From NCBI GenBank assembly GCA_052180195.1, contig CP197469.1: a stretch of 64,000 nucleotides of DNA; one strand, given 5' to 3'. The DNA comes from Gottfriedia sp002574545 (GTDB lineage Bacteria > Bacillota > Bacilli > Bacillales > Bacillaceae_G). Positions 52,391 through 62,100 of this stretch are shown here, piece by piece. Made by a program: the position numbers and the translations under genes. The notes below the pieces were generated by a model, which searched no databases, was not told where the DNA came from, and saw nothing but the letters and a program-made list of their open reading frames with translations. Positions within the stretch are counted from its first letter, which is position 1; every line of letters starts with the position of its first letter.

Positions 52391-54438
52391 TGAGTAATGA
52401 ACTAGAACAAAAAGTATCTATATTAAGTGGTGTTGGCGAGGAAACTGAAACACAATTAAATGATATGGGTATTTTTACGATAAATGACTTAATCGAATAT
52501 TTACCGTATCGATATGAGGATTTTCGAAGTAAGGATCTATCAGAAGTAAAGCATGAAGAGCGCGTGACTGTCGAAGGGATTGTTCATAGCGCTCCTCTTC
52601 TTCAATATTTTGGCAAAAATAAATCTAGACTAACATTTCGTCTTTTAGTTGATCGATACTTAATAACAGTTATCTGTTTTAATCGACCATACCTCAAAAC
52701 AAAATTAAACTTAAATGAGCTTGTAACTGTTTCTGGTAAGTGGGATCAACATAAACAAACGATTTCATTATCTGACATTGTATTTGGATCACGTACGAAT
52801 AGTCATGAAATTGAGCCTGTCTATTCCATTAAGGGGAAAATGTCTGTAAAAACAATGCGTAAATTTGTTGAGCAGTCGTTTAAAAAATTTGGACATTTAA
52901 TAAATGACTTAGTACCAAAAGAACTAATTCAAAAATATAAACTTTTACATCGTTCAGAAACAATGAGATTACTACATCACCCAATTGATGCGAATAGTTT
53001 AAAACAAGCTAGAAGAAGCTTTGTTTATGAAGAGTTTTTTCTTTTTCAACTAAAAATGCAAGCACTTCGAAAAATTCAGCGCAATCAATCAAAAGGTATC
53101 CCAAAAACATTAAATATTGAAAAAATTCAACAACTAATCCAATCCTTACCATTTCCTTTGACATCAGCTCAAAATAGAGTTGTACAAGAAATATTCACAG
53201 ATTTAAAAAGTCCTTATCGAATGAATCGCTTATTACAAGGTGATGTTGGTTCAGGAAAAACTGTTGTCGCTACAATCGCATTGTATGCATGTACCCTTAA
53301 TGGGTATCAAGGGGCATTAATGGTGCCTACAGAAATTTTAGCTGAGCAACATTTCGAATCTTTAGCAAAAATGCTGCAACATACGGAAGTAAATGTTGAA
53401 CTTCTTACAAGTTCTGTAAAAGGTAAAAAGCGACGTGAAATTTTGGAACGATTAAAAAATGGTGAGGTACATATTTTAGTTGGTACTCATGCATTAATTC
53501 AAGATGAGGTTCAATTTAATAAATTAGGCATAGTTATAACAGATGAACAGCATCGGTTTGGTGTTGGTCAACGAAGAGTTTTAAGAGAAAAAGGGTACTT
53601 CCCTGATGTTTTATTTATGACAGCAACTCCAATCCCAAGAACATTGGCTATAACAGCTTTTGGTGAAATGGATGTATCGATTATTGATGAATACCCGGCT
53701 GGTCGGAAAAAAATAGAAACATATTGGGTTAAACAAGAAATGTTTGATCGCGTTTTAGATTTTATTAGTAAAGAAATTAAAAATGGACGACAAGCATATG
53801 TAATTTGTCCACTTATTGAGGAGTCAGAGAAATTAGACCTTCAAAATGCATTAGATTTACATAGTGTTTTATCTTTTCATTATCAAAATACGGCAAAGGT
53901 TGGTTTGATGCATGGAAAGCTAGCATCTTCAGAGAAAGATGACGTGATGAAGGCATTTGCTGCAAATGATGTTCAAATATTAGTTTCAACGACAGTTGTA
54001 GAAGTAGGGGTAAATGTTCCGAATGCAACTGTTATGGTTATTTATGATGCAGATCGGTTTGGACTTTCTCAATTACATCAGCTAAGAGGGCGAGTAGGAC
54101 GAGGTTTTGAACAATCATATTGTATTTTAGTTGGTGATCCAAAGAGTGAAGTAGGAAAAGAAAGACTAACAATCATGACAGAAACAAACGATGGTTTTGA
54201 GTTAAGTGAAAAAGATTTAGAACTTAGAGGACCAGGAGATTTCTTTGGAAAACAACAAAGTGGTGTACCCGAATTTAAAATGGCGGATATGGTTCATGAC
54301 TATCGTGCATTAGAAGTTGCACGAAACGATGCAACATTATTAGTTAATTCGGATGTATTTTGGAAAGCTAATGAATATCAAGATTTAAGAATGTACTTAG
54401 ACAGAACGGGGATATTTAATTCAGAAAAGTTAGATTAG
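52390..54438 (+). CDS. recG: ATP-dependent DNA helicase RecG
   Basis: Remodels stalled replication forks and Holliday junctions. The 682-aa protein has the wedge/OB region (RVTVEGIVHSAP, LTFRLLVDRY) and helicase motifs: Walker A LLQGDVGSGKTVVA, DEQH, MTATPIPRTLA, VEVGVNVPNA and QLRGRVGRG. Family homology extends back to the GTG at the sdaAA stop (TAGTG), but no recognisable Shine-Dalgarno sequence precedes it; the bases upstream are mostly A. The end of the gene carries a FapR operator. Confidence 0.96.
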   Translation: MSNELEQKVSILSGVGEETETQLNDMGIFTINDLIEYLPYRYEDFRSKDLSEVKHEERVTVEGIVHSAPLLQYFGKNKSRLTFRLLVDRYLITVICFNRPYLKTKLNLNELVTVSGKWDQHKQTISLSDIVFGSRTNSHEIEPVYSIKGKMSVKTMRKFVEQSFKKFGHLINDLVPKELIQKYKLLHRSETMRLLHHPIDANSLKQARRSFVYEEFFLFQLKMQALRKIQRNQSKGIPKTLNIEKIQQLIQSLPFPLTSAQNRVVQEIFTDLKSPYRMNRLLQGDVGSGKTVVATIALYACTLNGYQGALMVPTEILAEQHFESLAKMLQHTEVNVELLTSSVKGKKRREILERLKNGEVHILVGTHALIQDEVQFNKLGIVITDEQHRFGVGQRRVLREKGYFPDVLFMTATPIPRTLAITAFGEMDVSIIDEYPAGRKKIETYWVKQEMFDRVLDFISKEIKNGRQAYVICPLIEESEKLDLQNALDLHSVLSFHYQNTAKVGLMHGKLASSEKDDVMKAFAANDVQILVSTTVVEVGVNVPNATVMVIYDADRFGLSQLHQLRGRVGRGFEQSYCILVGDPKSEVGKERLTIMTETNDGFELSEKDLELRGPGDFFGKQQSGVPEFKMADMVHDYRALEVARNDATLLVNSDVFWKANEYQDLRMYLDRTGIFNSEKLD

Positions 54439-54451
54439 TACTAGGTATTAA
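54435..54451 (+). promoter_or_regulatory. FapR operator, upstream site (overlaps recG stop)
   Basis: TTAGTACTAGGTATTAA is a 17-bp near-palindrome that closely matches the known FapR consensus (TTAGTACCxxxTACTAA type). It overlaps the recG stop codon and lies upstream of the likely fapR -35 box. Confidence 0.8.
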
Positions 54452-54469
54452 AAGTTTGTCAAAAAACTA

Positions 54470-54498
54470 TTGTAATACGTGGATTTTTAATATAAACT
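54470..54498 (+). promoter_or_regulatory. Likely promoter of the fapR-plsX-fabD-fabG operon
   Basis: TTGTAA (54470-54475) and TAAACT (54493-54498) are 17 bp apart; TATAAA at 54491 is an alternative -10. It is flanked by two FapR-like sites. Confidence 0.5.
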
Positions 54499-54502
54499 GT
54501 AT

Positions 54503-54519
54503 TTAATACCTGGTCACAA
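54503..54519 (+). promoter_or_regulatory. FapR operator, downstream half-conserved site
   Basis: TTAATACCTGGTCACAA keeps the left half and the CTGG centre of the FapR consensus but diverges on the right. It sits at the expected transcription start, where FapR binds at its own promoter in B. subtilis. Confidence 0.6.
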
Positions 54520-54541
54520 ATTAGTAGTTGAGGTATGTAAT

Positions 54542-55108
54542 ATGAGAAGAAATAAAAAAGATCGTCATGAATTGTTAAAAAAAATTATAAAAGAAAATCC
54601 GTTTATTACAGATGAAGATTTAGCTAATCAACTATCTGTAAGCATACAAACTATCCGTCTTGATCGTCTTGAATTATCAATTCCTGAGTTAAGGGAACGC
54701 ATCAAAAATGTTGCCACTCAGCAATTAGAAGATGTAAAATCACTACCAGTTGATGAAATAATCGGTGAAGTTATTGATATTCATTTAAATGAAAGTGCCA
54801 TTTCTATATTTGACGTTAAGGAAGAGCATACTTTTAGTAGAAATGGAATTGCCCGAGGTCATCACTTATTTGCCCAAGCTAATTCATTAGCAGTTGCGGT
54901 TATTCATGATGATTTAGCTCTTACAGCTAAATCCAATTTTGTTTTTATTAAACCAGTAAAAACAAATGATCGAGTAATTGCGAAGGCAAAGGTTTTACCA
55001 CAAAAAGGAGATCCGAGGCGCACTACTGTTGATATCAATGGCTATGTTGAAAAAGAACATGTATTCCATGGCTTGTTCGAAATGTACCACCGAAGTATTG
55101 AAGAATAG
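54542..55108 (+). CDS. fapR: Fatty acid biosynthesis repressor FapR
   Basis: Represses lipid synthesis genes until malonyl-CoA or malonyl-ACP binds. The 188-aa protein has an N-terminal DeoR-like helix-turn-helix (FITDEDLANQLSVSIQTIRL, about 21-40), a linker helix and a hot-dog fold effector domain (GIARGHHLFAQANSLAVA). It is the first gene of the operon with plsX, fabD and fabG, and FapR-type sites lie upstream, so autoregulation is expected. The ATG is 12 bases after TTGAGGT. Confidence 0.97.
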   Translation: MRRNKKDRHELLKKIIKENPFITDEDLANQLSVSIQTIRLDRLELSIPELRERIKNVATQQLEDVKSLPVDEIIGEVIDIHLNESAISIFDVKEEHTFSRNGIARGHHLFAQANSLAVAVIHDDLALTAKSNFVFIKPVKTNDRVIAKAKVLPQKGDPRRTTVDINGYVEKEHVFHGLFEMYHRSIEE

Positions 55109-55120
55109 GAAGTGAACAAG

Positions 55121-56116
55121 ATGAAATTAGCTATCGATGCAATGGGGGGAGATCATGCTCCAAAAGCCATTGTTGAAGGTGCAATGCTTGCAGTTGAAAA
55201 ATTAAATGATATACATATTACTTTAATTGGTGATGAATCAAAAATAAAACCATTCTTAACGAATGATAAAAATATAACGATTATCCATACAGATGAAGTA
55301 ATTGAAGGAACTGAAGAGCCAGTTAGAGCAGTTAGAAGAAAGAAGAATGCTTCTATGGTCTTAATGGCAAACCTAGTAAAAGAAGGAAATGCTGATGCTT
55401 GTATTTCTGCTGGAAATACTGGGGCATTAATGACAGCGGGCCTATTAGTCGTTGGCCGAATGGAAGGTGTAGAGCGACCTGCACTTTCACCAACCATGCC
55501 TACTTTAGATGGCAAGGGCTTTGTTTTCCTCGATGTTGGTGCAAATGTTGATGCAAAAGCAAATCATTTACTTCAATATGCGATAATGGGCTCTGTATAT
55601 GCCGAAAAAGTAAGAGGAATACAGAACCCGACAGTAGGATTACTAAATGTCGGTACGGAAGATAAAAAAGGGAATGAACTTGCTAAACAAACATTCCAGT
55701 TACTAAAAGAAAGTAATTTAAATTTCATAGGAAACGTTGAAGCTAGAGACTTAATGAACTCAGTAGCAGATGTAGTAGTAACAGACGGGTATACTGGAAA
55801 TGTAGCTTTAAAAGCGATTGAAGGTACTGCACTTGCAATGTTTTCATTAATAAAAGATGCGATGCTTACTAATTTCACATCAAAGCTTGCTGCAGCTGTA
55901 TTGAAACCAAACTTAAAAGGTGTAAAAAAGAAAATGGATTACTCTGAGTATGGTGGAGCAGCGTTATTTGGTCTAAAATCACCTGTTATAAAAGCTCATG
56001 GAAGTTCTGATGCTTTTGGGATTTTTAGTGCCATTAAGCAAACCAAAACGATGGTTGAACATAATGTTGTAAAACTAGTAAGTGATCACATGGAAAAAAT
56101 CGAATCAAATGCATAA
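55121..56116 (+). CDS. plsX: Phosphate acyltransferase PlsX
   Basis: Makes acyl-phosphate from acyl-ACP for the PlsY step of phospholipid synthesis. The start is the ATG giving MKLAIDAMGGDHAPKAIVEG, after AGGAAGTG; an upstream GTG is in frame but lies within that site. The 331-aa protein has the normal length and motifs (ISAGNTGALM, FLDVGANVDAK, TDGYTGNVALK). The last bases are close to fabD. Confidence 0.97.
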   Translation: MKLAIDAMGGDHAPKAIVEGAMLAVEKLNDIHITLIGDESKIKPFLTNDKNITIIHTDEVIEGTEEPVRAVRRKKNASMVLMANLVKEGNADACISAGNTGALMTAGLLVVGRMEGVERPALSPTMPTLDGKGFVFLDVGANVDAKANHLLQYAIMGSVYAEKVRGIQNPTVGLLNVGTEDKKGNELAKQTFQLLKESNLNFIGNVEARDLMNSVADVVVTDGYTGNVALKAIEGTALAMFSLIKDAMLTNFTSKLAAAVLKPNLKGVKKKMDYSEYGGAALFGLKSPVIKAHGSSDAFGIFSAIKQTKTMVEHNVVKLVSDHMEKIESNA

Positions 56117-56129
56117 GGGGGTCACTCCA

Positions 56130-57080
56130 ATGGGTAAAGTGGCGTTTATTTTTCCTGGACAAGGATCACAAAAAGTTGGAATGGGTAAAGATGTAGCTGA
56201 GAGCTATACTGAATGTGGATCTATTTTTGAAACTGCTAACGAACAAATTGGTTTTAGTCTTTCTGATATTATTTTCAATGGAACTGATGAAGAGTTAACT
56301 GCTACATATCATGCACAGCCAGCAATCTTAACAACTTCAATTGCTATGCTTGAGAAGATTAAATCAGCTGGAATTAAACCAGACTTTGTCGCTGGTCATA
56401 GTTTAGGTGAGTTTACAGCGCTTGTAGCAGCAGATAGCATTTCATTTGAAGACGGTGTTAAATTAGTACATAAACGTGGACAATTAATGGAGCAAGCTGT
56501 ACCAGTAGGACAAGGTGCTATGGCAGCTGTATTATTTTTAGCTCCAGAAAAAATTGAAGAAGTCATTTCTGAAGTAAATAAAAATGGCCATTCAGTAGGT
56601 ATTGCGAACTATAATTCTCCAACACAAGTAGTAATCACAGGTGATGCAGAAGGTGTGCAAATTGCTTCTGGTTTACTAAAAGAAGCTGGTGCTAAACGTG
56701 TATTACCGTTAAAAGTAAGTGGTCCATTCCACTCATCTTTAATGAAACCTGCAAGTGAAGAATTCCAAAACGAGCTTAGTAAAATAAATGTAAATGATTG
56801 TGTAACACCATTAATTTCAAATGTTACTGCTAAAGTTGTTACAGATGCAAATGAAATTAAGGAATTATTAGTGAATCAATTATATTCTCCGGTAAAATGG
56901 AACCAATCAATTCAAGAATTAGTAGACCTTGGTGTTGATACATTCGTTGAAATTGGTCCTGGTAAAGTATTAACTGGATTAGTAAAAGCAATCTCTCCAT
57001 CATCAAAATTAGTAAATGTTTATGATGTTGAAACATTAAACCAATTTTTAAATGAATGGGAGGAAATCAAATCATGCTAA
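56130..57080 (+). CDS. fabD: Malonyl-CoA:ACP transacylase
   Basis: Loads malonyl groups onto acyl carrier protein. The start is the ATG after AAGGGGGTCACTCCA, giving 316 aa beginning MGKVAFIFPGQGSQK; an in-frame extension into plsX is not supported. The catalytic serine is in VAGHSLGEFTAL (about residue 91) and the active-site His in KVSGPFHSSLM. It overlaps fabG by 7 bp. Confidence 0.98.
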   Translation: MGKVAFIFPGQGSQKVGMGKDVAESYTECGSIFETANEQIGFSLSDIIFNGTDEELTATYHAQPAILTTSIAMLEKIKSAGIKPDFVAGHSLGEFTALVAADSISFEDGVKLVHKRGQLMEQAVPVGQGAMAAVLFLAPEKIEEVISEVNKNGHSVGIANYNSPTQVVITGDAEGVQIASGLLKEAGAKRVLPLKVSGPFHSSLMKPASEEFQNELSKINVNDCVTPLISNVTAKVVTDANEIKELLVNQLYSPVKWNQSIQELVDLGVDTFVEIGPGKVLTGLVKAISPSSKLVNVYDVETLNQFLNEWEEIKSC

Positions 57081-57817
57081 AAGGTAAAGTTGCATTAGTT
57101 ACAGGAGGTTCTCGAGGAATCGGACGAGCAATCGCATTATCTTTAGCAAAAAATGGTGCGAATGTAGTTGTTAATTATTCTGGGAATGAAGCGGCTGCTC
57201 TTAATGTTGTAGAAGAAATTACAGCACTTGGAGTTAAAGCTATTGCATTTAAAGCAAATGTATCAAATAGTGAAGAAGTGGCTGCATTAGTAAAAAATAC
57301 TGTTGATGAATTCGGTAGTATTGATATACTAGTAAACAACGCAGGTATTACAAGAGATGGTCTTTTATTACGTATGAAAGATGCTGATTGGGATGATGTA
57401 ATTGATACAAACTTAAAAGGTGTATTCAATTGTATTAAAGCAGCAGCGAAGTTTATGACTCGTCAACGTAATGGCCGCATCATTAATATTAGCTCAGTTG
57501 TTGGACAAATTGGTAACCCAGGACAAATGAACTATGTAGCTGCAAAAGCGGGCGTATTAGGTTTAACTAAAACAGCAGCTAAGGAATTAGCTTCTAGAAA
57601 TATTACAGTTAATGCGATTGCTCCTGGTTTTATTGAAACTGATATGACAAATGAATTAAATGAGCAAATTAGAACACAAATGTTATCGAATATTCCATTG
57701 CAATCTTTTGGTCAACCAGAAGATATTGCAAACGCAGTCTTATTCTTAGCAATGGATGCTAGTAGATATATTACTGGACAAACAATCAATGTTGATGGTG
57801 GACTTGTAATGAATTAG
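57074..57817 (+). CDS. fabG: 3-oxoacyl-ACP reductase
   Basis: NADPH-dependent reduction of 3-ketoacyl-ACP in fatty acid elongation. The 247-aa short-chain dehydrogenase has the cofactor loop TGGSRGIGRA (about residues 11-20), NNAG, the catalytic Ser in INISSVVGQIG, and the Tyr-x3-Lys pair in MNYVAAKAG. The ATG follows GGGAGGAAATC at the end of fabD. acpP follows after 67 bp and may also be served by its own promoter. Confidence 0.98.
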   Translation: MLKGKVALVTGGSRGIGRAIALSLAKNGANVVVNYSGNEAAALNVVEEITALGVKAIAFKANVSNSEEVAALVKNTVDEFGSIDILVNNAGITRDGLLLRMKDADWDDVIDTNLKGVFNCIKAAAKFMTRQRNGRIINISSVVGQIGNPGQMNYVAAKAGVLGLTKTAAKELASRNITVNAIAPGFIETDMTNELNEQIRTQMLSNIPLQSFGQPEDIANAVLFLAMDASRYITGQTINVDGGLVMN

Positions 57818-57818
57818 T

Positions 57819-57847
57819 TTGGCGTTTGCCACATTTTTATGTATAAT
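57819..57847 (+). promoter_or_regulatory. Candidate acpP promoter
   Basis: TTGGCG (57819-57824) and a perfect TATAAT (57842-57847) are 17 bp apart in the fabG-acpP gap. This would allow the abundant acyl carrier protein to be made above the level of the fapR operon. Confidence 0.55.
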
Positions 57848-57884
57848 GCATAAGTAGACAATATTTGGGGGGAGGTGAATAATA

Positions 57885-58118
57885 ATGCAAGATGTATTAG
57901 AACGCGTATCAAAGATTATTGTTGACCGTTTAGGTGTTGAAGAATCTGAGATCCAAGTTACAAGCCGTTTCAAAGAAGATTTAGACGCAGACTCATTAGA
58001 TGTAGTTGAATTAGTAATGCAATTAGAAGATGAGTTTGAATTAGAAATTTCTGACGAAGATGCTGAAAAAATCGTCACAGTTGGTGATGTTGTGAACTAC
58101 ATAGAGAGCAACATGTAA
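57885..58118 (+). CDS. acpP: Acyl carrier protein
   Basis: A 77-aa acidic carrier of growing fatty acyl chains. The phosphopantetheine attachment serine is in DLDADSLDVVELVM (about residue 37). The gene has a very strong ribosome site (GGGGGGAGGTG) and the highly conserved sequence expected of an abundant protein. It lies between fabG and rnc, the usual Bacillota arrangement, with a hairpin after its stop. Confidence 0.98.
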   Translation: MQDVLERVSKIIVDRLGVEESEIQVTSRFKEDLDADSLDVVELVMQLEDEFELEISDEDAEKIVTVGDVVNYIESNM

Positions 58119-58120
58119 TG

Positions 58121-58160
58121 AGAAAAGTCCCGTATTTTATACGGGACTTCTCATCATTTT
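58121..58160 (+). terminator. Hairpin after acpP, probable (partial) terminator
   Basis: An 11-bp perfect stem AAGTCCCGTAT / ATACGGGACTT, extendable outwards past a mismatch. The downstream tail CTCATCATTTT is only mildly T-rich, so termination may be partial and some transcription may continue into rnc. Confidence 0.7.
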
Positions 58161-58213
58161 CTTGACTAGTAGGTTTAGCAGCATATCAAACTGCTTTTTA
58201 GTTGGAGGTAAAT

Positions 58214-58957
58214 ATGCCGCATTCAAGAAGAGTAAGAGAATATAAACTTTCTGATGTTGAAAAAGAGAATTTTATAAAATTACAAAAACAAATAAATATT
58301 AAGTTTAATAATGAGAGCTTGCTTATTCAAGCGTTTACACATTCATCCTATGTGAATGAGCATCGTAAAAAACCATATGAAGATAATGAGAGATTAGAAT
58401 ATTTAGGGGATGCTGTTTTAGAGCTTACCGTTTCACAATATTTATTTCAAAAATATATTACAATGAGTGAAGGCGAATTAACAAAATTACGTGCAGCAAT
58501 CGTTTGTGAACCATCACTTGTGAAATTTGCGAATGAATTAGATTTTGGTCGATATATATTACTTGGTCGCGGGGAAGAAATGACAGGTGGTAGAACACGT
58601 CCAGCACTACTTGCGGATGTTTTTGAAGCATTCATTGGATCATTATATTTGGACCAAGGATTACAAACAGTTATTAACTTCTTATCTCTTCATATATTCC
58701 CAAAAATAAACGATGGTGCTTTTTCGCATGTGATGGATTTTAAAAGTCAATTACAAGAGTTTGTACAAAGAGACTCCACAGGTTCAATCGAGTATAAAAT
58801 ACTTCAAGAAAAAGGACCAGCTCATAACCGAGAATTTGTTTCAAAAGTACTATTAAATGGTGAAACATTAGGAATCGGTAGTGGTAGATCTAAAAAAGAA
58901 GCGGAGCAACAAGCAGCAAAAGAAGCATTATTAAAATTAAAAGAGTCAAGGAAATAA
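58214..58957 (+). CDS. rnc: Ribonuclease III
   Basis: Cleaves double-stranded RNA in rRNA processing and mRNA turnover. The start is the ATG after TTGGAGGTAAAT, giving 247 aa; an upstream in-frame TTG falls in that site. The catalytic domain has the signature NERLEYLGDAVLELTVSQYL (about 60) and a second acidic site in LLADVFEAFIGSLYLD. The C-terminal double-stranded RNA-binding domain ends SGRSKKEAEQQAAKEALLKL. It is followed by a structured gap and smc. Confidence 0.98.
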   Translation: MPHSRRVREYKLSDVEKENFIKLQKQINIKFNNESLLIQAFTHSSYVNEHRKKPYEDNERLEYLGDAVLELTVSQYLFQKYITMSEGELTKLRAAIVCEPSLVKFANELDFGRYILLGRGEEMTGGRTRPALLADVFEAFIGSLYLDQGLQTVINFLSLHIFPKINDGAFSHVMDFKSQLQEFVQRDSTGSIEYKILQEKGPAHNREFVSKVLLNGETLGIGSGRSKKEAEQQAAKEALLKLKESRK

Positions 58958-59054
58958 AGTAAGAAATATCAATTAAACTGGATTTTAAGACTGATGCAAA
59001 GCGCCGTAAGACAGTTGAATCAATGAAGAAATCGAGCGTTTGGCGGGCAGTCTG

Positions 59055-59079
59055 CTCCCCCTTTTATGGGGGAGTTTTT
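59055..59079 (+). terminator. Intrinsic terminator between rnc and smc
   Basis: A 7-bp GC-rich stem CTCCCCC / GGGGGAG with a 6-base loop and five T. It is only about 35 bp from the smc start. Confidence 0.85.
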
Positions 59080-59115
59080 GTGTATATAATTAGTATAAAA
59101 AAGGGGGAATTATAG

Positions 59116-62100
59116 TTGTTCCTCAAACGACTAGATATAATTGGATTTAAATCATTCGCTCAGCGAGTTACGATAGATTTTGTAAAAGGTGTTATAGCAG
59201 TTGTAGGACCAAATGGAAGTGGTAAAAGTAATATTACAGATGCCATTAGATGGGTACTAGGCGAACAGTCAGTCAAATCATTACGAGGAGCGAAGATGGA
59301 GGATATCATTTTTGCTGGTAGTGATGGACGAAAACCTTTAAATTATGCAGAAGTTACGCTGACTTTAGATAATGAAGATCAACAATTACCACTTGAGTAT
59401 AGTGAAGTAAGTGTAACTAGACGTGTTTACCGTTCTGGAGATAGTGATTTTTATATTAATAAACAATCTTGTCGGTTAAAAGATATTGTTGATTTATTTA
59501 TGGATTCTGGACTTGGCAGAGAGGCATTCTCTATTATTTCTCAAGGAAAGGTTGAAGAAATATTAAGCAGTAAGCCAGAAGAACGAAGAGGCATTTTCGA
59601 AGAAGCAGCTGGTGTATTAAAATATAAAAATCGAAAGAAAAAGGCTGAAGCAAAATTATTTGAAACGCAAGAAAATTTAAATCGAGTTGATGATATTTTA
59701 TTTGAGTTAAGCTCTCAAATTGAACCATTAAGAATGCAAGCTTCAATTGCAAAAGAATACATAGAACATAGAGATGAACTAGAAAAGGTTGAGGCAGCTC
59801 TATTAGTATACGAAATTGAATCGCTTCACCAAAAATGGGAGGAGCTTAAAGTAGAAATTGCCCAAAACGCTGATTTAGAAATTGCGTTATCGACGGAGAT
59901 TTCAACTGAAGAATCAAAACAACATGAATTACAAGAGAAATTAAATGCATTAGATGAATCAATCGATCAATTGCAACAAGTTTTATTAACTGTAACAAAA
60001 AACTTGGAAAAATATGAAGGTCAGAAAGAGCTAATGAAGGAGCGGAAAAGAAATACTTCAACTCAATCTGAACAATTAAGAAAACAAGTTGATGAAGTTA
60101 CCGAACAAATAAACGAAACGAATAAATTAATCGAAGCTGAAAAAGAACAAGAAAAAATTTCTCGTCAAAATGTAAATAAAACAAAAAACAATATTGTTGA
60201 GATCCAAAATGAGATTACCTCTTATGAGGGGGATCTTGAAGAACAAATCGAATTAATAAAATCTGATTATATTGAGCTTTTAAATAATCAAGCATCGATA
60301 AAAAATGAAAAAACGATGCTAGAAAAGCAAAGCGAACAATACTCAGTAAAATCGAGTCGATTAGATTTAGAAAATGAAAAATACATTCGTCAAAGAGAGC
60401 AATTACAGAATAGAAAAACTGAATTGCTTAATGAGAAAGAACAATTTGATTTAACGTTTAAAGAGTTAAATAGTAAATTTGAATCACTGAAAAAACAGTA
60501 TGATGAAACTTCATCAGTTTTAAAAGAAAAAGAAGAATTACTTAATAAAGCTTATCAGTTTATTCAACAAACAAAATCAAGAAAAGAAACCCTTGAAGAA
60601 CTTCAAGAAGATTTTGCTGGTTTTAATCAAGGGGTTAAAGAAATTTTGAAAGCAAGAGGCACTAGATTAGAAGGTATTAAAGGTGCAATTGCTGAACTAA
60701 TTACAACAAATAAACAATATGAAATTGCTATTGAAATTGCGCTTGGTGCAGCTACACAACAAATTGTTGTTGAAAATGACGAACATGCTAGAAGAGCCAT
60801 TCAATTTCTAAAGCAACAACGATTAGGCCGAGCTACATTTTTACCAATGAATATTGTGAAAGCACGTTTTGTACCAGCTAATGTTATTGATGGATTAAAA
60901 AGAAATCCTTCCTTTATCGGTGTTGCATCATCACTTGTTAATTATTCAAGCGAGTACGAGCAGGTGATTCAAAACTTACTTGGAACAGTTTTAATCGCGC
61001 AAGATTTAAAAGGTGCTAATGAATTGGCCAAACTTGTTGGACATCGCTATCGCTTTGTTACGCTTGAAGGTGATGTAGTTAATCCTGGTGGGGCAATGAC
61101 AGGTGGAGCTGTTCGAACTACGAATTCTTCACTTATTGGAAGACAGCGAGAATTAGAAGAAATTACTGTTAAGCTAAAAGATATGCAAGAAAAAACAAAC
61201 TTGCTTGAGGATGAAGTACAAACTCTTAAAGCGACAAATCTCGAAAGTTCTTCTAAAGCTCAAAACTTAAATGAAGAAATTCAAAAAGTTCAGCAAACAA
61301 TTGTTTCAATTATGGAACAACTAAAAAGTATCGAATTTGAAGAAAAAAATATAAACGATGCTTTAGCAATTTATGATTTAGAAATGGGAAGTTCAGCTAG
61401 TGATTTATTAAAGATTAAAGACCGACTTGAGGAATTATCATCGTTATATGCGAAAGTGAAAGATGAGATTATTTCAAAAGAGCAAAAGATCAATGAATTA
61501 ACTGAACGGAAACTAAATCAAAAGGAAATAAAAGATCAATTACAATCGAAGTTAACTAGTCTGAAAATTTCCCTTGCACAAGAAGAGCAAAAGTTAAGTT
61601 ATAGCAACGAAAGAATTCGCCAGTTTGAAGAAAACTCTATAAAACTAAAGCAACTTCTTGAAGATACGAAGGGAAAAATAATCTTCTTATCAAGTGAACT
61701 GATGACGAATGAAAACGGTAAGGAAGAGCTCGAGAATATTATTTCTGATACTCGTATTGAATTTTCAAAAACGACAGAAATTATTTCGAAACGTCGAGAG
61801 CAAAGAATTGCTTTTCAAACAGAACTAGAAGATTATGTTCAATCATTAAGAGAAAAGCAACGTCAATATAAGTCACTTTCGGATTTACTAAAACAGCAAG
61901 AAGTGAATAGTAATCGACTTGATGTAGAGCTTGAAAATCGTCTTGAACAACTGAATGTAAAGTATATGACTACTTATGAAGCGGCAAAAATGAAGTATAC
62001 ACTAGAAATGACTGTTGAGGATGCAAGGAAACGAGTTAAACTATTAAAGCGTTCAATTGAGGAATTAGGAACTGTAAATATTGGTGCAATTGATGAGTAT

